A DNA stretch of 34,237 bases from an uncultured Bacteroidales bacterium (GTDB lineage Bacteria; Bacteroidota; Bacteroidia; Bacteroidales; UBA932): assembly GCA_905234285.1 (NCBI GenBank), contig CAJOHK010000019.1, positions 1-34,237 on the forward strand, read 5' to 3'. Position numbers and translations under genes: made by a program. Below are positions 24,547 through 32,884 of the stretch, in pieces. Every line of letters starts with the position of its first letter. The stretch's first letter is position 1. The notes under the pieces were generated by a model, which saw only the letters and a program-made list of their open reading frames with translations, had not been told where the DNA came from and searched no databases.

Positions 24547-25413
24547 TCAATAAATTACGAATTTGTTATTCTTGCGGGCATCTTCCAGCAAGTCTTGTTC
24601 CAAAGTGCTCTCCAGCGCGTGTTTTCGGGCACTGAGGATGAGGTCCCTGATGCGGTCGGCCACATAATCCCGCGGCGCGGTCTTTCCCTCGGGGACCATT
24701 TCTACAATGTAGGCGATGCGAAGGTTGCCGGCATCGTCGGGTAATTCGGCAAATTGATTCTTGATGGCGCCCACCAGGCTGCGGTAATCGGTGCCCAGGT
24801 CCTGCGCCAGGGTAATGGCGTCCATCCAGGTGTCGGACGCATCTACATACTTGATGGCCACCGTAGAGGCCAGGCTTTCCAGCTCCAGAACCTCGGCGTC
24901 GTCCTCCGAGGACATTTTGCGGCGGAAGGTCTTGAGACTGCGGGAATTGGCCGGAATAATCATGTAGCGGGCCTTGAAAACGGGACGCTCCAGACGGAAG
25001 CGCTCCGGATTCTCCTTGTAATACTGGTCCATCTCTTCCTCGGTGACCAGCGTATCCAGGCGCTGATTGATGTACAGCTGGCCATAGCGGTATTTGAGCA
25101 GGGTGCGCCGATAGGCTTCCAACTCCTCTCTCACGTCCTTCTGTTCATCGGAGAGCTGTTCCTCGGCCAGGTCTACCAGAAGAAGGTCCTCGGCCCAGGC
25201 CGAGATGTAGCTGGCGGCCAGGCGGGCGCTGTCCTCGGGCGAGACGCCGGCGGGGATGAACTTTTCCAGCTCGGTCCTGTGCAGCCGATGCTCCCCCACA
25301 CGGGCCACCACCTCTCCGTGGAACAGCTCGTTGGCTGTGTCCGAGAGCTGGTTTACCATCTTGCAGGAAAAGGCCGAGAACAGCACGACGGCTATGAGCG
25401 CTAATTTCTTCAT
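24547..25413 (-). CDS. PPIase (PrsA/SurA-like) lipoprotein
   Basis: A 288-residue predicted lipoprotein with lipobox SAFSC (Cys17). The start at 25413 (MKKLALIAV) is supported by the signal peptide and by a -7 box 11 nt upstream; longer in-frame readings upstream overlap dacB and are unlikely. The mature part is helical with the SurA/PrsA pattern (ARVGEHRLHRTELEKFIP, then helices with EEEMDQYYKENPERFRLERP). The parvulin core appears degenerate: the usual GG-LG motif is not evident. It may be a chaperone more than an active isomerase. It works next to the SurA-like protein encoded downstream. Confidence 0.82.
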   Translation of the reverse strand: MKKLALIAVVLFSAFSCKMVNQLSDTANELFHGEVVARVGEHRLHRTELEKFIPAGVSPEDSARLAASYISAWAEDLLLVDLAEEQLSDEQKDVREELEAYRRTLLKYRYGQLYINQRLDTLVTEEEMDQYYKENPERFRLERPVFKARYMIIPANSRSLKTFRRKMSSEDDAEVLELESLASTVAIKYVDASDTWMDAITLAQDLGTDYRSLVGAIKNQFAELPDDAGNLRIAYIVEMVPEGKTAPRDYVADRIRDLILSARKHALESTLEQDLLEDARKNNKFVIY

Positions 25414-25423
25414 AGATATCATG

Positions 25424-25431
25424 CAAATATA
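25424..25431 (-). promoter_or_regulatory. -7 box of the PPIase/surA/ostA/galE promoter
   Basis: The minus strand reads TATATTTG, 11 nt before the ATG at 25413. It predicts a start near 25417 and a 4-nt leader. A TTG lies 20 nt upstream (25452-25454), inside the end of dacB. This is an internal promoter separating dacB from the foldase genes. Confidence 0.6.
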
Positions 25432-25439
25432 GCAAAAAT

Positions 25440-26909
25440 CTATTCTCCCAGCAACCCGAGCAGCCGTTCCAGGGCAGCCCGCACCCGTGACCGGGGTGCA
25501 ATGGCGTTGTTGGTGAGCAGGGAGAAGGAAACGACAGGCTGGCCCTGGGCGTCCAGAACATAGCCCGAATAACAGAGAACACCCCCCATGGAACCGCTCT
25601 TGAAGCAGTAGCGGGAAGGGCTGAGCCTGCTCCCTGCCAGGGTGCCCTCGCCGGGGTGCGGAAGGGAGGAGAGGAAGGCCGGGAAAGCCGGGCTCTTTTG
25701 CATGGCGTTTAAAAAATCCACCATCCAGGCGGCCGAAAGGTTGTTCTCGCGCGAAAGGCCGCTGCCATCGGCCTGGCAAAGACCATCCTGCGGCAGGCCC
25801 AAATCTTCCAACACTTGGGAAATGGCCACCAGGCAGCTGTCGTAAACGGCTATGCCTGAGGCGGCTTCGCCCATGGCCCTCAGGCAGGTCTCGGCATAGA
25901 AATTATCGCTGCGCACGTTGGCCAGGCGCACGATGCGGGACAGGGCGGGGCTCTCCGTGAAACCGACAACAACGGGCTGGCCGGCTTTTCCGGCGGGCAC
26001 AAAGTCGGGGCCGACAATAGCGCCGCTGCGGTTCACACTGGCATAGCCGCCTGTCACTTCCCAGCCGGTATCGCGCAGGTTTTTCCAGAAATAGTAAGCG
26101 CAGGTAAGGGCCCCGTATTTATTGGAAAAATGCTCGGTCTTGGGCTTGCGGTCCGTGGCAAAAGAGCCTCTGAGCTGTGCATACGGCGCCAGGTCGGTAG
26201 TATAAAGATACAGGCTGTTGCCCGTCCCGGCGGGGCCGGTAAAGGCATGGTTCTCCAGATGGATCCAAGGAGTATCGGGATAGGTTTGCCGCATGTTCAC
26301 GGGAGCCCCCTCGGCACCTGCCGACACCGCCAGGTCCACCACGTTCTGGTAAAAGCACAGCGCATCTACGCCGGTGCCGTAATAGGTGCCTACATCGTTG
26401 TAGGACCAGCTCTCGTGCTCCAGATTGCCCTCCCAGGCCGTTCCGTCGCCGATGATGCGTCCGTGAATGCGCTCGATACCCACCTGCCGCAGCAGGGTTT
26501 TCCACTTCCAGAAGAGGGCATCGGCCTGCAGGGCAATGGAATCCTTGGCGCCGATGGTGGGGTCTCCCCCGCCGATGATGTACAAATCGCCCTCCAGCGT
26601 ACCGTCCTGCACCGTTCCGGTATAACCCAGTTGTGTTTTAAACCGATAATCCGGGCCGAAGGCATGGAGCGCCGCGCCGGTAGTCACCAGCTTGAGGTTG
26701 GACGCCGGCACCAGGCGGGTGTCGGCATTATACTGGGCAATGACGTTTCCCTGGACGTCCCGGGCCATGAAGCCCCAGGCCGCCCCCTTCAAGGCAGCCT
26801 CCTTACGGAGCGCCGCCAGACCGGCCTCTACGGCCTGTGCATTGGGCTGGGCCAGCGCCACATGGGCCGCCAGCAGCAAAACCGGAAGAATGGAAACCAG
26901 ACGCTTCAC
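25440..26909 (-). CDS. dacB: D-alanyl-D-alanine carboxypeptidase/endopeptidase (PBP4 type)
   Basis: A 489-residue exported penicillin-binding protein of the S13 family that trims or cleaves peptidoglycan peptide crosslinks. The catalytic SxxK is S70-N-L-K73 in VPASNLKL. The second motif is DGSGLSREN (about 381-389), and the third is K437-S-G in FKSGSMGG (KSG in place of KTG). The signal peptide ends near VALAQ. Translation appears to start at GTG (26909), directly abutting the DUF2490 stop; no ATG would keep the signal peptide. Length is typical. Confidence 0.93.
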   Translation of the reverse strand: MKRLVSILPVLLLAAHVALAQPNAQAVEAGLAALRKEAALKGAAWGFMARDVQGNVIAQYNADTRLVPASNLKLVTTGAALHAFGPDYRFKTQLGYTGTVQDGTLEGDLYIIGGGDPTIGAKDSIALQADALFWKWKTLLRQVGIERIHGRIIGDGTAWEGNLEHESWSYNDVGTYYGTGVDALCFYQNVVDLAVSAGAEGAPVNMRQTYPDTPWIHLENHAFTGPAGTGNSLYLYTTDLAPYAQLRGSFATDRKPKTEHFSNKYGALTCAYYFWKNLRDTGWEVTGGYASVNRSGAIVGPDFVPAGKAGQPVVVGFTESPALSRIVRLANVRSDNFYAETCLRAMGEAASGIAVYDSCLVAISQVLEDLGLPQDGLCQADGSGLSRENNLSAAWMVDFLNAMQKSPAFPAFLSSLPHPGEGTLAGSRLSPSRYCFKSGSMGGVLCYSGYVLDAQGQPVVSFSLLTNNAIAPRSRVRAALERLLGLLGE

Positions 26910-27722
26910 TTAGAAACTGAACTTATATCCCAGGCCGATGGAAATACGGAACACGTCTACGTAACCGGTGGTTGCGCTCCAAAGCTTGGTTCCCTCGCCA
27001 TTGGTGTCCAGTACGTAGTCGGAGCAATAGTCAAACAGGAGGTAGGGAGCGAAAGTATGGTGCTTGGCCAGCTTCCAATCCATCCCCAGATTCACGCGGT
27101 AGCGGTTGTTGTAAAGGTGCGTATAGCCGGTATGGGTGTATTTGTAATACGTTTCGCCGGCACGGTCGCCGCTCTTTTTGGTCTGGAGACCGGCCGTGTC
27201 GTCAATGGTGCCCCAGGGCTCGTTGAGGGCTGTACGGATCTCGAACGAGAGGCTGGGCTCAAAGTTCTTGAAGCGTTTGTACTTGACGCCCAGGCGACTC
27301 TTGAGCACCAGGGCGTTGGGCGTTGTCTGATACACGTTGAAATCGCCGGTACGGTGGGTAAACTGCAGGCGCTCCTTCAGGAAAAGCTGGAAGTCCCCCA
27401 GGGGCAAGGTGCCGGTGACATCGGCATATAGGCGATGGCGGGGTGCATTGAAATTGCTCCATTCGTCCTTGTACGGATTGATGAGCGTATAGCCGACGCC
27501 CGCCTTCACGTATTTGTTAAACTTGTAAGAGGCGTCCAGGGTGGTGCGCAGGCTGCCCAGCCCGGCCAGGCCATCCTCTACCCGCACTTCTTCCTCTACA
27601 TTCAGGTGAAAGCCCTTGAGCACTTTATAATCGGCCTCCACAGAGGCGCGGCCGGCCAGTTTGGCCTGCCCGAAAGCCGCTGCAGGAAGCAGCAGAAGCA
27701 GCAGAATTACGAGCTTTTTCAT
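26910..27722 (-). CDS. DUF2490 family outer-membrane protein
   Basis: A 270-residue exported protein with a signal peptide to about AAFGQ. The mature part is a run of amphipathic strands with aromatic girdles (GRASVEADYKVLKGFHLNVE, KAGVGYTLINPY, GLGYKFSF), ending in Phe as outer-membrane barrels do. It matches the DUF2490 pattern, a family of unknown function. It starts 3 nt after the DUF4956 gene and its stop abuts dacB, so it is translationally coupled to both. Confidence 0.85.
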   Translation of the reverse strand: MKKLVILLLLLLPAAAFGQAKLAGRASVEADYKVLKGFHLNVEEEVRVEDGLAGLGSLRTTLDASYKFNKYVKAGVGYTLINPYKDEWSNFNAPRHRLYADVTGTLPLGDFQLFLKERLQFTHRTGDFNVYQTTPNALVLKSRLGVKYKRFKNFEPSLSFEIRTALNEPWGTIDDTAGLQTKKSGDRAGETYYKYTHTGYTHLYNNRYRVNLGMDWKLAKHHTFAPYLLFDYCSDYVLDTNGEGTKLWSATTGYVDVFRISIGLGYKFSF

Positions 27723-27725
27723 AAA

Positions 27726-28514
27726 CTAACCCACATAATCTTTGGCACGGGTAAGGGTGTTCACCGAATTGGCTTCTCCCTTGCCCAGCCTGTAAAACAC
27801 TTTGATGAAAGCCGCATCCTTGAGGAAGTCTACGTGGCCAATCTCCACGTGGTCTACCTTTACGCCCAGGCGTTTTTCCAGGTCGGAGAGGAGCTCCTCC
27901 CGTTTTTCGGGGACGATGAGTTCGATGCGGTCGTAGAGCACCAGTTTGGTGGTGGTATGCTTCACCAGGCTGTCGCTTTCCAGAATCCAGATGAGCAGGA
28001 CGATGAGCAGGTTCACCAGGGCCATCACCCCCACGTTGCCCAGCGCCAGTTCATAGTGCGGAGCGGTGGACAGATCTACCACCTGGTACAGCGGAGCCAG
28101 TCCGTTCACGGCCGCCAGGGCAATAATCACAAAGAGGTAGGTCATTTCCCGGATGGGCACGGTCTCGGTGCGGTAACGGATGACGCCGAAGATGGCAAAC
28201 AGGCCCAGAGTAAGCCCCACGCCCACTTCTACGTTGCCCATGATGTACAGCAGCGTAAGCATGGCCGACGAGAAGATCATGAAGGTGAAATAGTAGTCGC
28301 GGCGCTGGCTCTTTTTGTAATAGAAGAAGTGCACCAGAATCCAGCACACCAGCAGGTTCAGGGCAAAGCGGATGCCCAGCTCCCCTATCTTCTGGGCGGT
28401 GGTCATCATGGCGTCCGTGATGGTTTGCACGTCCAGCAGCATGTCGTCGTTCACGTCCAGGTTGCCAAAAGAGGCAAGATTGTCCTGGACAAAGCGGATC
28501 AAATGGTCTATCAT
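27726..28514 (-). CDS. DUF4956 membrane protein
   Basis: A 262-residue inner-membrane protein. Several TM helices (about 50-165) include the conserved block GLTLGLFAIFGVIRYRTETVPIREMTYLF that marks DUF4956 (here quoted only as starting GLTLGLFAIFG and ending REMTYLF). A soluble alpha/beta domain follows (about 180-262, with RIELIVPEKREELLSDL). Its start overlaps the stop of the VTC gene (ATGA). VTC and DUF4956 genes are often neighbours, which suggests a joint role, possibly membrane anchoring or export linked to polyphosphate. The role is inference. Confidence 0.88.
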   Translation of the reverse strand: MIDHLIRFVQDNLASFGNLDVNDDMLLDVQTITDAMMTTAQKIGELGIRFALNLLVCWILVHFFYYKKSQRRDYYFTFMIFSSAMLTLLYIMGNVEVGVGLTLGLFAIFGVIRYRTETVPIREMTYLFVIIALAAVNGLAPLYQVVDLSTAPHYELALGNVGVMALVNLLIVLLIWILESDSLVKHTTTKLVLYDRIELIVPEKREELLSDLEKRLGVKVDHVEIGHVDFLKDAAFIKVFYRLGKGEANSVNTLTRAKDYVG

Positions 28515-29308
28515 ATTGTAACTATTTTATTCCCAATGGTTTTCTCGATGGTGCGCACCTTCACTTTAAAGCGTCCGGTCTTGGCCACCGGGTCGGTGAG
28601 GGTAATGGCCATGCAGTATTTGCTCACGCGCACCGGCTTAATGCGAAGGTCCAGCAAAATCCCTTTCATCTGGCTGGCCGCCCGCCCGTCCTGCTTGAGC
28701 TCGATAATGACGGCGTCCTGAAGGTCGGTTCTAAGCCCGGTCCTGAAGTTCTGGAATTGCAGCAGCGTATCAATGGTGAGCCGCTCGGTCTTTTCCGGGT
28801 TCACCAATGTAATGCGGTGGAAGGCCGTCCGGGCCGATGGAGCAAGTTCCCCGGCCGTAAACCACGAATGGGCGGCCAGGTAGTCGCAGGCGGCGGCATC
28901 GGCCTGGAACGACTGCATCTCCCCCAGCGGAATGCCCATGCGCTTTTTCTTGGTGCGGCCGTGGTTGTTCTTGCGCTTGATTTCCAGGAAGGCATCTCCG
29001 GAATTCTCATAGCAGCGCGTGCGCACTTTTTGCCGCACCAGGCGGCGGTTATGGTGGTCGTAGAACATCCGGAGCCCGGCCGTATCAAAGTAGATGGAAT
29101 CGTAGGGATTGATGCGCGTCCCCTGCGTAACCAGCACCCGGTAGCCCGCCGCCGCAGCCCGTTCCAGGAGCTGCAGCAGGTTTTTTTCATTGGTGAGATA
29201 CTTGGAATCGATGCGGTTCATCAGCTTGATGGAATCCATTTCCTCCAGCGTGATGGGGGCCAGCTTTTCCAGGGTCTCGTCAAAGGATATATGCGGGTTC
29301 TGCGGCAT
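28511..29308 (-). CDS. VTC-domain polyphosphate polymerase family protein
   Basis: A 265-residue cytoplasmic protein with a single VTC (triphosphate tunnel) domain, the fold that makes polyphosphate from ATP in yeast Vtc4. Charged tunnel residues are visible: K36 in RIDSKYL, R96/R98 in KVRTRCY, E109/K111/K113 in LEIKRK, E203/K205 in IIELKQ, and K230 in VSKYC. The start at 29308 (MPQNPHISF) is chosen because a perfect -7 box lies 10 nt upstream and would sit inside a longer reading. It heads a run with DUF4956 and DUF2490. The family is firm; the activity is likely but unproven. Confidence 0.88.
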   Translation of the reverse strand: MPQNPHISFDETLEKLAPITLEEMDSIKLMNRIDSKYLTNEKNLLQLLERAAAAGYRVLVTQGTRINPYDSIYFDTAGLRMFYDHHNRRLVRQKVRTRCYENSGDAFLEIKRKNNHGRTKKKRMGIPLGEMQSFQADAAACDYLAAHSWFTAGELAPSARTAFHRITLVNPEKTERLTIDTLLQFQNFRTGLRTDLQDAVIIELKQDGRAASQMKGILLDLRIKPVRVSKYCMAITLTDPVAKTGRFKVKVRTIEKTIGNKIVTI

Positions 29309-29317
29309 AAGCGAATG

Positions 29318-29325
29318 CAAAGGTA
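29318..29325 (-). promoter_or_regulatory. -7 box of the VTC/DUF4956/DUF2490/dacB promoter
   Basis: The minus strand reads TACCTTTG with its G 10 nt from the start codon, so the predicted leader is about 3 nt. The -33 element is unclear. Confidence 0.6.
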
Positions 29326-29340
29326 GCAAAAAAACGCAAG

Positions 29341-31068
29341 CTACCATCCGCCGCCGGGACGTCCGCCACCGCCACCGGGACCTCCGCCACCGGGACCTCC
29401 ACCGCCAGGATTACCGCCACCGCCATTGCCCGAGTAGGTGCTCAGGCTCACGGCCGACCCACCGGAGATGCCCGACGCCGCCAGGGTGCCGTTGGCACAG
29501 GTGCTCCCGCTCACGCTGACCCCGGTATAGCCCTGTGAAAGGGAGGGGGCGCTCACTGCAAAGTTCGAAAGGCCCGACGGTGCCTTGAAGGCGGCAATGA
29601 AGGAGCTGCCGTTATACAGCGCATTCCAGTTGCCAGCCGATGCGCTCATGCTGTACACCGTCTGTGAGGCCGAATAACCGCTCTCCAGGCCGCCATAGGC
29701 AATCACGGTTGCACCGCTGTTGATGTAGAGGGCGTGGCGCTGCTCGGTATTGGCGTCCAGCGCCACCTCGGGGCTGCCCTTGGTGGTGATGGCAAACACC
29801 ACCCCGCCGCTGAGCTTCATGTCGCCGTTGGCATCCATGCCGTCGTTTCCGCTGGAATTGGCATAGACATAGCCCCCGTTCACCACCATATCCAGGGCCG
29901 AATTGATGGCATCGTCCTGGGACGAAGTGGCATACACCTCGCCGCTGCTGATCACAATGCCGCCTTTGGATTCGATGGCCTCGTGGGCCGTGGCGGTGAC
30001 GATGACCGAGGCGCCCGAGAAGTACAGGTTGCCGTCGAACTTCATGCCCTTGGCGCTCACCGAATTGGAGGACGAGCCATAGTTGTTGCCCGACACCTTG
30101 ACGGTGAGGCTTCCGCCGGCGAATTTCCCCGGGCCGTCGCAGCTGATGCCCTTGCCGCCTGCACCGGTGTTTGTGATAACTACGGTGCCGCCCGCCATCT
30201 CTACCAGCTGGTCGGCCTTGATGCCCGCCGAGCCGGTGAGTTCCTTGTCCTCGCTGTCGTAAGCCGCACTGCCTGTGACCTTGATGGTGGTGCTGCCGGC
30301 GTCGAACCGTACCAGGGAATCGGAGCTGAAGCCCTTTTTCATGTTGGCCGATACGCTGGCCTCCACGGTGCCGCCGCTCACGTAGATGGCATCCTTTCCC
30401 CGCACGCCATGACCGGCGCTGGAGCTGACTTTTACGATAGGAGCATCCATGAAGCGGATGTAGTCGTCGGAGGTGATGCCGGCCTTGCCGGTGGCCGTGA
30501 CGGTGAGGCTGCCGCTACCGCTGAAGATGAGCTGGCCCTCGGAGAAGAAGGCGGCTTTCTCGTCTTCATCGGCAGGGGTGGCGGTGTAGGAACTGCCGTC
30601 GGCCAGGGTATTGGTGCCCTCAACGATGATGAAGCAACGCTTTTTGCCCTGGTTGTTAATGGCCGCGCCGCTGGGGTTGGTGAGGCTCAGGCCATTGAGC
30701 TTGAAGGCCTGTTTGTTGTTGGAATACACTTTAAAGAAACCGTTGGAGCAAGTGCCGCTGAGCACATACATCACCTTCTCCGAGGTGGTGGTATTGTTCA
30801 CGGTGACCTGGGTGCCGCTGATGGACACCACGTTGTTGTCGTCGCCGCTCTTGGTGGCGCCGTTCTCGCTCCAGGTAATGGAAATGGTGCGGGCAAACGT
30901 GGTGTTGGCCACGTTGTCGTCGGAGTCGGTCAAATCTTCTTGATCTACCTTGCCGCCGTTCTCGTCAACGGTGGTGTTGGTAGCCGAAGAATCGTCGTAG
31001 ATGGAGTCTTTTTGGCAGGCTGTAACGGCTATCGCAGCTACCAGCGCCAGGAATAATACCTTCTTCAT
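29341..31068 (-). CDS. Cthe_2159-like carbohydrate-binding beta-helix lipoprotein
   Basis: A 575-residue predicted lipoprotein. The start at 31068 (MKKVLFLAL) gives lipobox VTAC; a 16-codon upstream extension has no signal-peptide character. After an acidic linker, the body is a right-handed parallel beta-helix-like series of short repeats with conserved GITSDDYIRF, GVRGKDAIYVSGG, AGIKADQLVEMAGG and DAINSALDMVVNGG turns. This is the Cthe_2159 family, one member of which binds pectin-like polysaccharide and calcium. The tail is Gly/Pro-rich and ends RPGGGW. Such genes often sit with VTC and DUF4956 (and CotH) genes. VTC follows here 32 nt downstream; CotH is absent from the window. Confidence 0.83.
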   Translation of the reverse strand: MKKVLFLALVAAIAVTACQKDSIYDDSSATNTTVDENGGKVDQEDLTDSDDNVANTTFARTISITWSENGATKSGDDNNVVSISGTQVTVNNTTTSEKVMYVLSGTCSNGFFKVYSNNKQAFKLNGLSLTNPSGAAINNQGKKRCFIIVEGTNTLADGSSYTATPADEDEKAAFFSEGQLIFSGSGSLTVTATGKAGITSDDYIRFMDAPIVKVSSSAGHGVRGKDAIYVSGGTVEASVSANMKKGFSSDSLVRFDAGSTTIKVTGSAAYDSEDKELTGSAGIKADQLVEMAGGTVVITNTGAGGKGISCDGPGKFAGGSLTVKVSGNNYGSSSNSVSAKGMKFDGNLYFSGASVIVTATAHEAIESKGGIVISSGEVYATSSQDDAINSALDMVVNGGYVYANSSGNDGMDANGDMKLSGGVVFAITTKGSPEVALDANTEQRHALYINSGATVIAYGGLESGYSASQTVYSMSASAGNWNALYNGSSFIAAFKAPSGLSNFAVSAPSLSQGYTGVSVSGSTCANGTLAASGISGGSAVSLSTYSGNGGGGNPGGGGPGGGGPGGGGGRPGGGW

Positions 31069-31163
31069 AAGCTTCGGTTTTAATACTGACCGCCTAACAA
31101 GGAAAAATCGTGCCAAAAATGGTGTGTGCGCTTACACTTTATAATAAATAAATTAAAAAATTC
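31069..31163. other. AT-rich divergent intergenic region
   Basis: This lies between the Cthe_2159-like gene (minus) and the small lipoprotein (plus). I see no convincing minus-strand promoter here; the plus-strand promoter begins at 31164. No hairpin or repeat was noted. Confidence 0.5.
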
Positions 31164-31194
31164 TTTGAAATGCCGAAATAAAGGCCTACATTTG
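31164..31194 (+). promoter_or_regulatory. Consensus promoter of the small acidic lipoprotein
   Basis: TTTG (31164-31167), exactly 19 nt, then TACATTTG (31187-31194): a full match to the Bacteroidetes promoter, as good as the rRNA promoter at 876-906. The predicted start is near 31201 with a 37-nt leader. This implies strong constitutive expression. Confidence 0.85.
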
Positions 31195-31237
31195 CGGCCT
31201 AAAGCGAAAACAAACTTACTTTTAATTAATTAGTACT

Positions 31238-31444
31238 ATGAAGAAAGTATTTATGTCTGCTGCTATCGTAGCCATTATGGCTGCTGCAGTTTCTTGCGAG
31301 TGCTGCAACTCCAAGAAAGAGGCCGAGGCTCCCGCCGAGGAGGCCGTTGAGGCCGTTGAGGAAGTCGCCGAGGAAGCTCAGGAAGCTTGCGAAGCTTCCG
31401 CCGAAGAGTGCGCCGAGGCTGTTGAGGCTCCCGCTGCCGAGTAA
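31238..31444 (+). CDS. Small Glu/Ala-rich lipoprotein
   Basis: A 68-residue predicted lipoprotein. The signal peptide ends in lipobox AAVSC (Cys20), followed directly by ECC. The mature part is almost entirely Glu, Ala and Val in a regular pattern (EAVEAVEEVAEEAQEA), predicting one long acidic amphipathic helix with extra Cys at 51 and 58. The layout recalls Lpp-like small helical lipoproteins, but there is no sequence relation I can show. It is monocistronic, with a consensus promoter upstream and a strong terminator 20 nt downstream, suggesting an abundant envelope protein. Function unknown. Confidence 0.85.
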   Translation: MKKVFMSAAIVAIMAAAVSCECCNSKKEAEAPAEEAVEAVEEVAEEAQEACEASAEECAEAVEAPAAE

Positions 31445-31464
31445 TTTATTACTGACGCAAAATT

Positions 31465-31497
31465 AAAAATCCCGAGGCCAGGTCCCCGGGATTTTTT
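31465..31497 (+). terminator. Intrinsic terminator after the small lipoprotein gene
   Basis: A 10-bp perfect stem AAAAATCCCG (31465-31474) with CGGGATTTTT (31487-31496), a 12-nt loop and a T-run. The radA promoter box begins 2 nt after it. Confidence 0.9.
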
Positions 31498-31498
31498 G

Positions 31499-31506
31499 TA
31501 TCTTTG
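31499..31506 (+). promoter_or_regulatory. -7 box of the radA promoter (leaderless)
   Basis: TATCTTTG lies 7 nt before the radA ATG (31514). The predicted start is within one base of the start codon. It directly follows the T-tract of the preceding terminator; no TTTG at -33. Confidence 0.6.
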
Positions 31507-31513
31507 CCTTTGT

Positions 31514-32884
31514 ATGGCAACGACTGGGAAAAAGACAAAGACCGTATGGTTTTGCAGCCACTGCGGCAACGAATACGCCAAATGGATGGGCAAGTGCCCC
31601 GCCTGCGGGGAATGGAACACTTTTGTAGAGAAAGAAGTGGTAAGCGGCAAGCATGCCGCGGGCGCGGTGAGCGTTCCCGGTGCAGGCCGCAAGCCCATGC
31701 CCCTCAAGGAAGTATCCACTACGCAGGAGGACCGCGTTTCGCTGGGATCGGCCGAAGTAGACCGCCTGCTGGGCGGCGGCATTGTCAAAGGGTCGCTGGT
31801 GCTCATGGGCGGCGAGCCCGGTATCGGCAAAAGTACCCTCTCGCTGCAGTTGCCATTGCATCGGCCCGAGCTTAAAACCCTCTATGTCACCGGCGAGGAA
31901 AGCGTAAAGCAGGTGAAAATGCGCGCCGACCGTCTGGGCGGGGACGCCTCCAATTGCCTTATCTACAGCGAAACCGACATGGGCGCCATCCTCTCCGAGG
32001 CCGAGGAAGTGGCGCCGGACCTCATGATTGTAGACTCCGTGCAAACCATGTACTGCGCATCCGTAGAGAGCACGGCGGGATCCGTGAGCCAGATCAAGGA
32101 AGTGGCGGCGCAACTGCTTCGTTTTGCCAAATCGTCCGGCATTCCGGTCATTTTGATTGGCCATATTACCAAGGAAGGCACCATTGCCGGGCCCAAGATC
32201 CTGGAACATATTGTAGATGTAGTGCTGCAGTTCGAGGGAGAGAACCGCGGGGCCTATCGCGTGCTGCGCTCCATCAAGAACCGCTTTGGCTCCACCTCCG
32301 AGCTGGCCGTGTTCGAGATGACCGGCACCGGCCTGCGGGAAGTGGCCAACCCCTCCGAGATGCTCATCCCCATGCATGAGGAAGGGCTCAGCGGCACGGC
32401 CATCGCCGCCATGCTGGACGGCAACCGGCCGTTCCTGTTCGAGGTGCAGGCGCTGGTGTCATCGGCCGTGTACGGCACCGCCCAGCGCAGCGCCACCGGC
32501 TTTGACGTGCGGCGGCTGAACATGCTGCTGGCCGTGCTGGAGCGCCGCGCCGGCTTCAAGCTGGGCCAAAAGGACGTATTCCTGAACATGGCCGGCGGCC
32601 TGCGCATCACCGACCCAGCCTGCGACCTGGCCGTCATCTGCGCCGTGCTGTCTTCTAATTTCGATTACGCCATTCCGGCCGACATCTGCTTTGCCGGAGA
32701 GGTGGGCCTTTCTGGGGAAATCCGCCCCGTATCCCAGGCGGCCCGCCGCGCGGTAGAAGCCGCCCGCGTGGGCTTCAAGCGCATCTTTGTAAGCTCTTAC
32801 ACGCACTTTGATGTAAAACCTCAGGGTATCGAGGTGGTAAAAGTGGCCGATATCCCGGCCCTGGTGCGCGCGCTATTTAAATAG
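31514..32884 (+). CDS. radA: DNA repair protein RadA
   Basis: A 456-residue RecA-like ATPase that helps branch migration during recombinational repair. Seen in order: a zinc finger with C14, C17, C28 and C31 (CSHCG, CPACG), Walker A GEPGIGKST (100-108), Walker B around LMIVDS (170-175), the RadA signature KNRFG (255-259), and a C-terminal Lon-protease-like domain with GEVGLSGEIRPV. The start is the ATG at 31514; in-frame TTG upstream lies inside the terminator. It overlaps the convergent metallophosphoesterase gene by 12 nt at the 3' ends. Confidence 0.96.
   Translation: MATTGKKTKTVWFCSHCGNEYAKWMGKCPACGEWNTFVEKEVVSGKHAAGAVSVPGAGRKPMPLKEVSTTQEDRVSLGSAEVDRLLGGGIVKGSLVLMGGEPGIGKSTLSLQLPLHRPELKTLYVTGEESVKQVKMRADRLGGDASNCLIYSETDMGAILSEAEEVAPDLMIVDSVQTMYCASVESTAGSVSQIKEVAAQLLRFAKSSGIPVILIGHITKEGTIAGPKILEHIVDVVLQFEGENRGAYRVLRSIKNRFGSTSELAVFEMTGTGLREVANPSEMLIPMHEEGLSGTAIAAMLDGNRPFLFEVQALVSSAVYGTAQRSATGFDVRRLNMLLAVLERRAGFKLGQKDVFLNMAGGLRITDPACDLAVICAVLSSNFDYAIPADICFAGEVGLSGEIRPVSQAARRAVEAARVGFKRIFVSSYTHFDVKPQGIEVVKVADIPALVRALFK

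Noticed and set aside
25414..25779. A 122-residue N-terminal extension of the PPIase lipoprotein
   Set aside because: It lies within dacB in another frame and precedes a good lipoprotein signal peptide and promoter.
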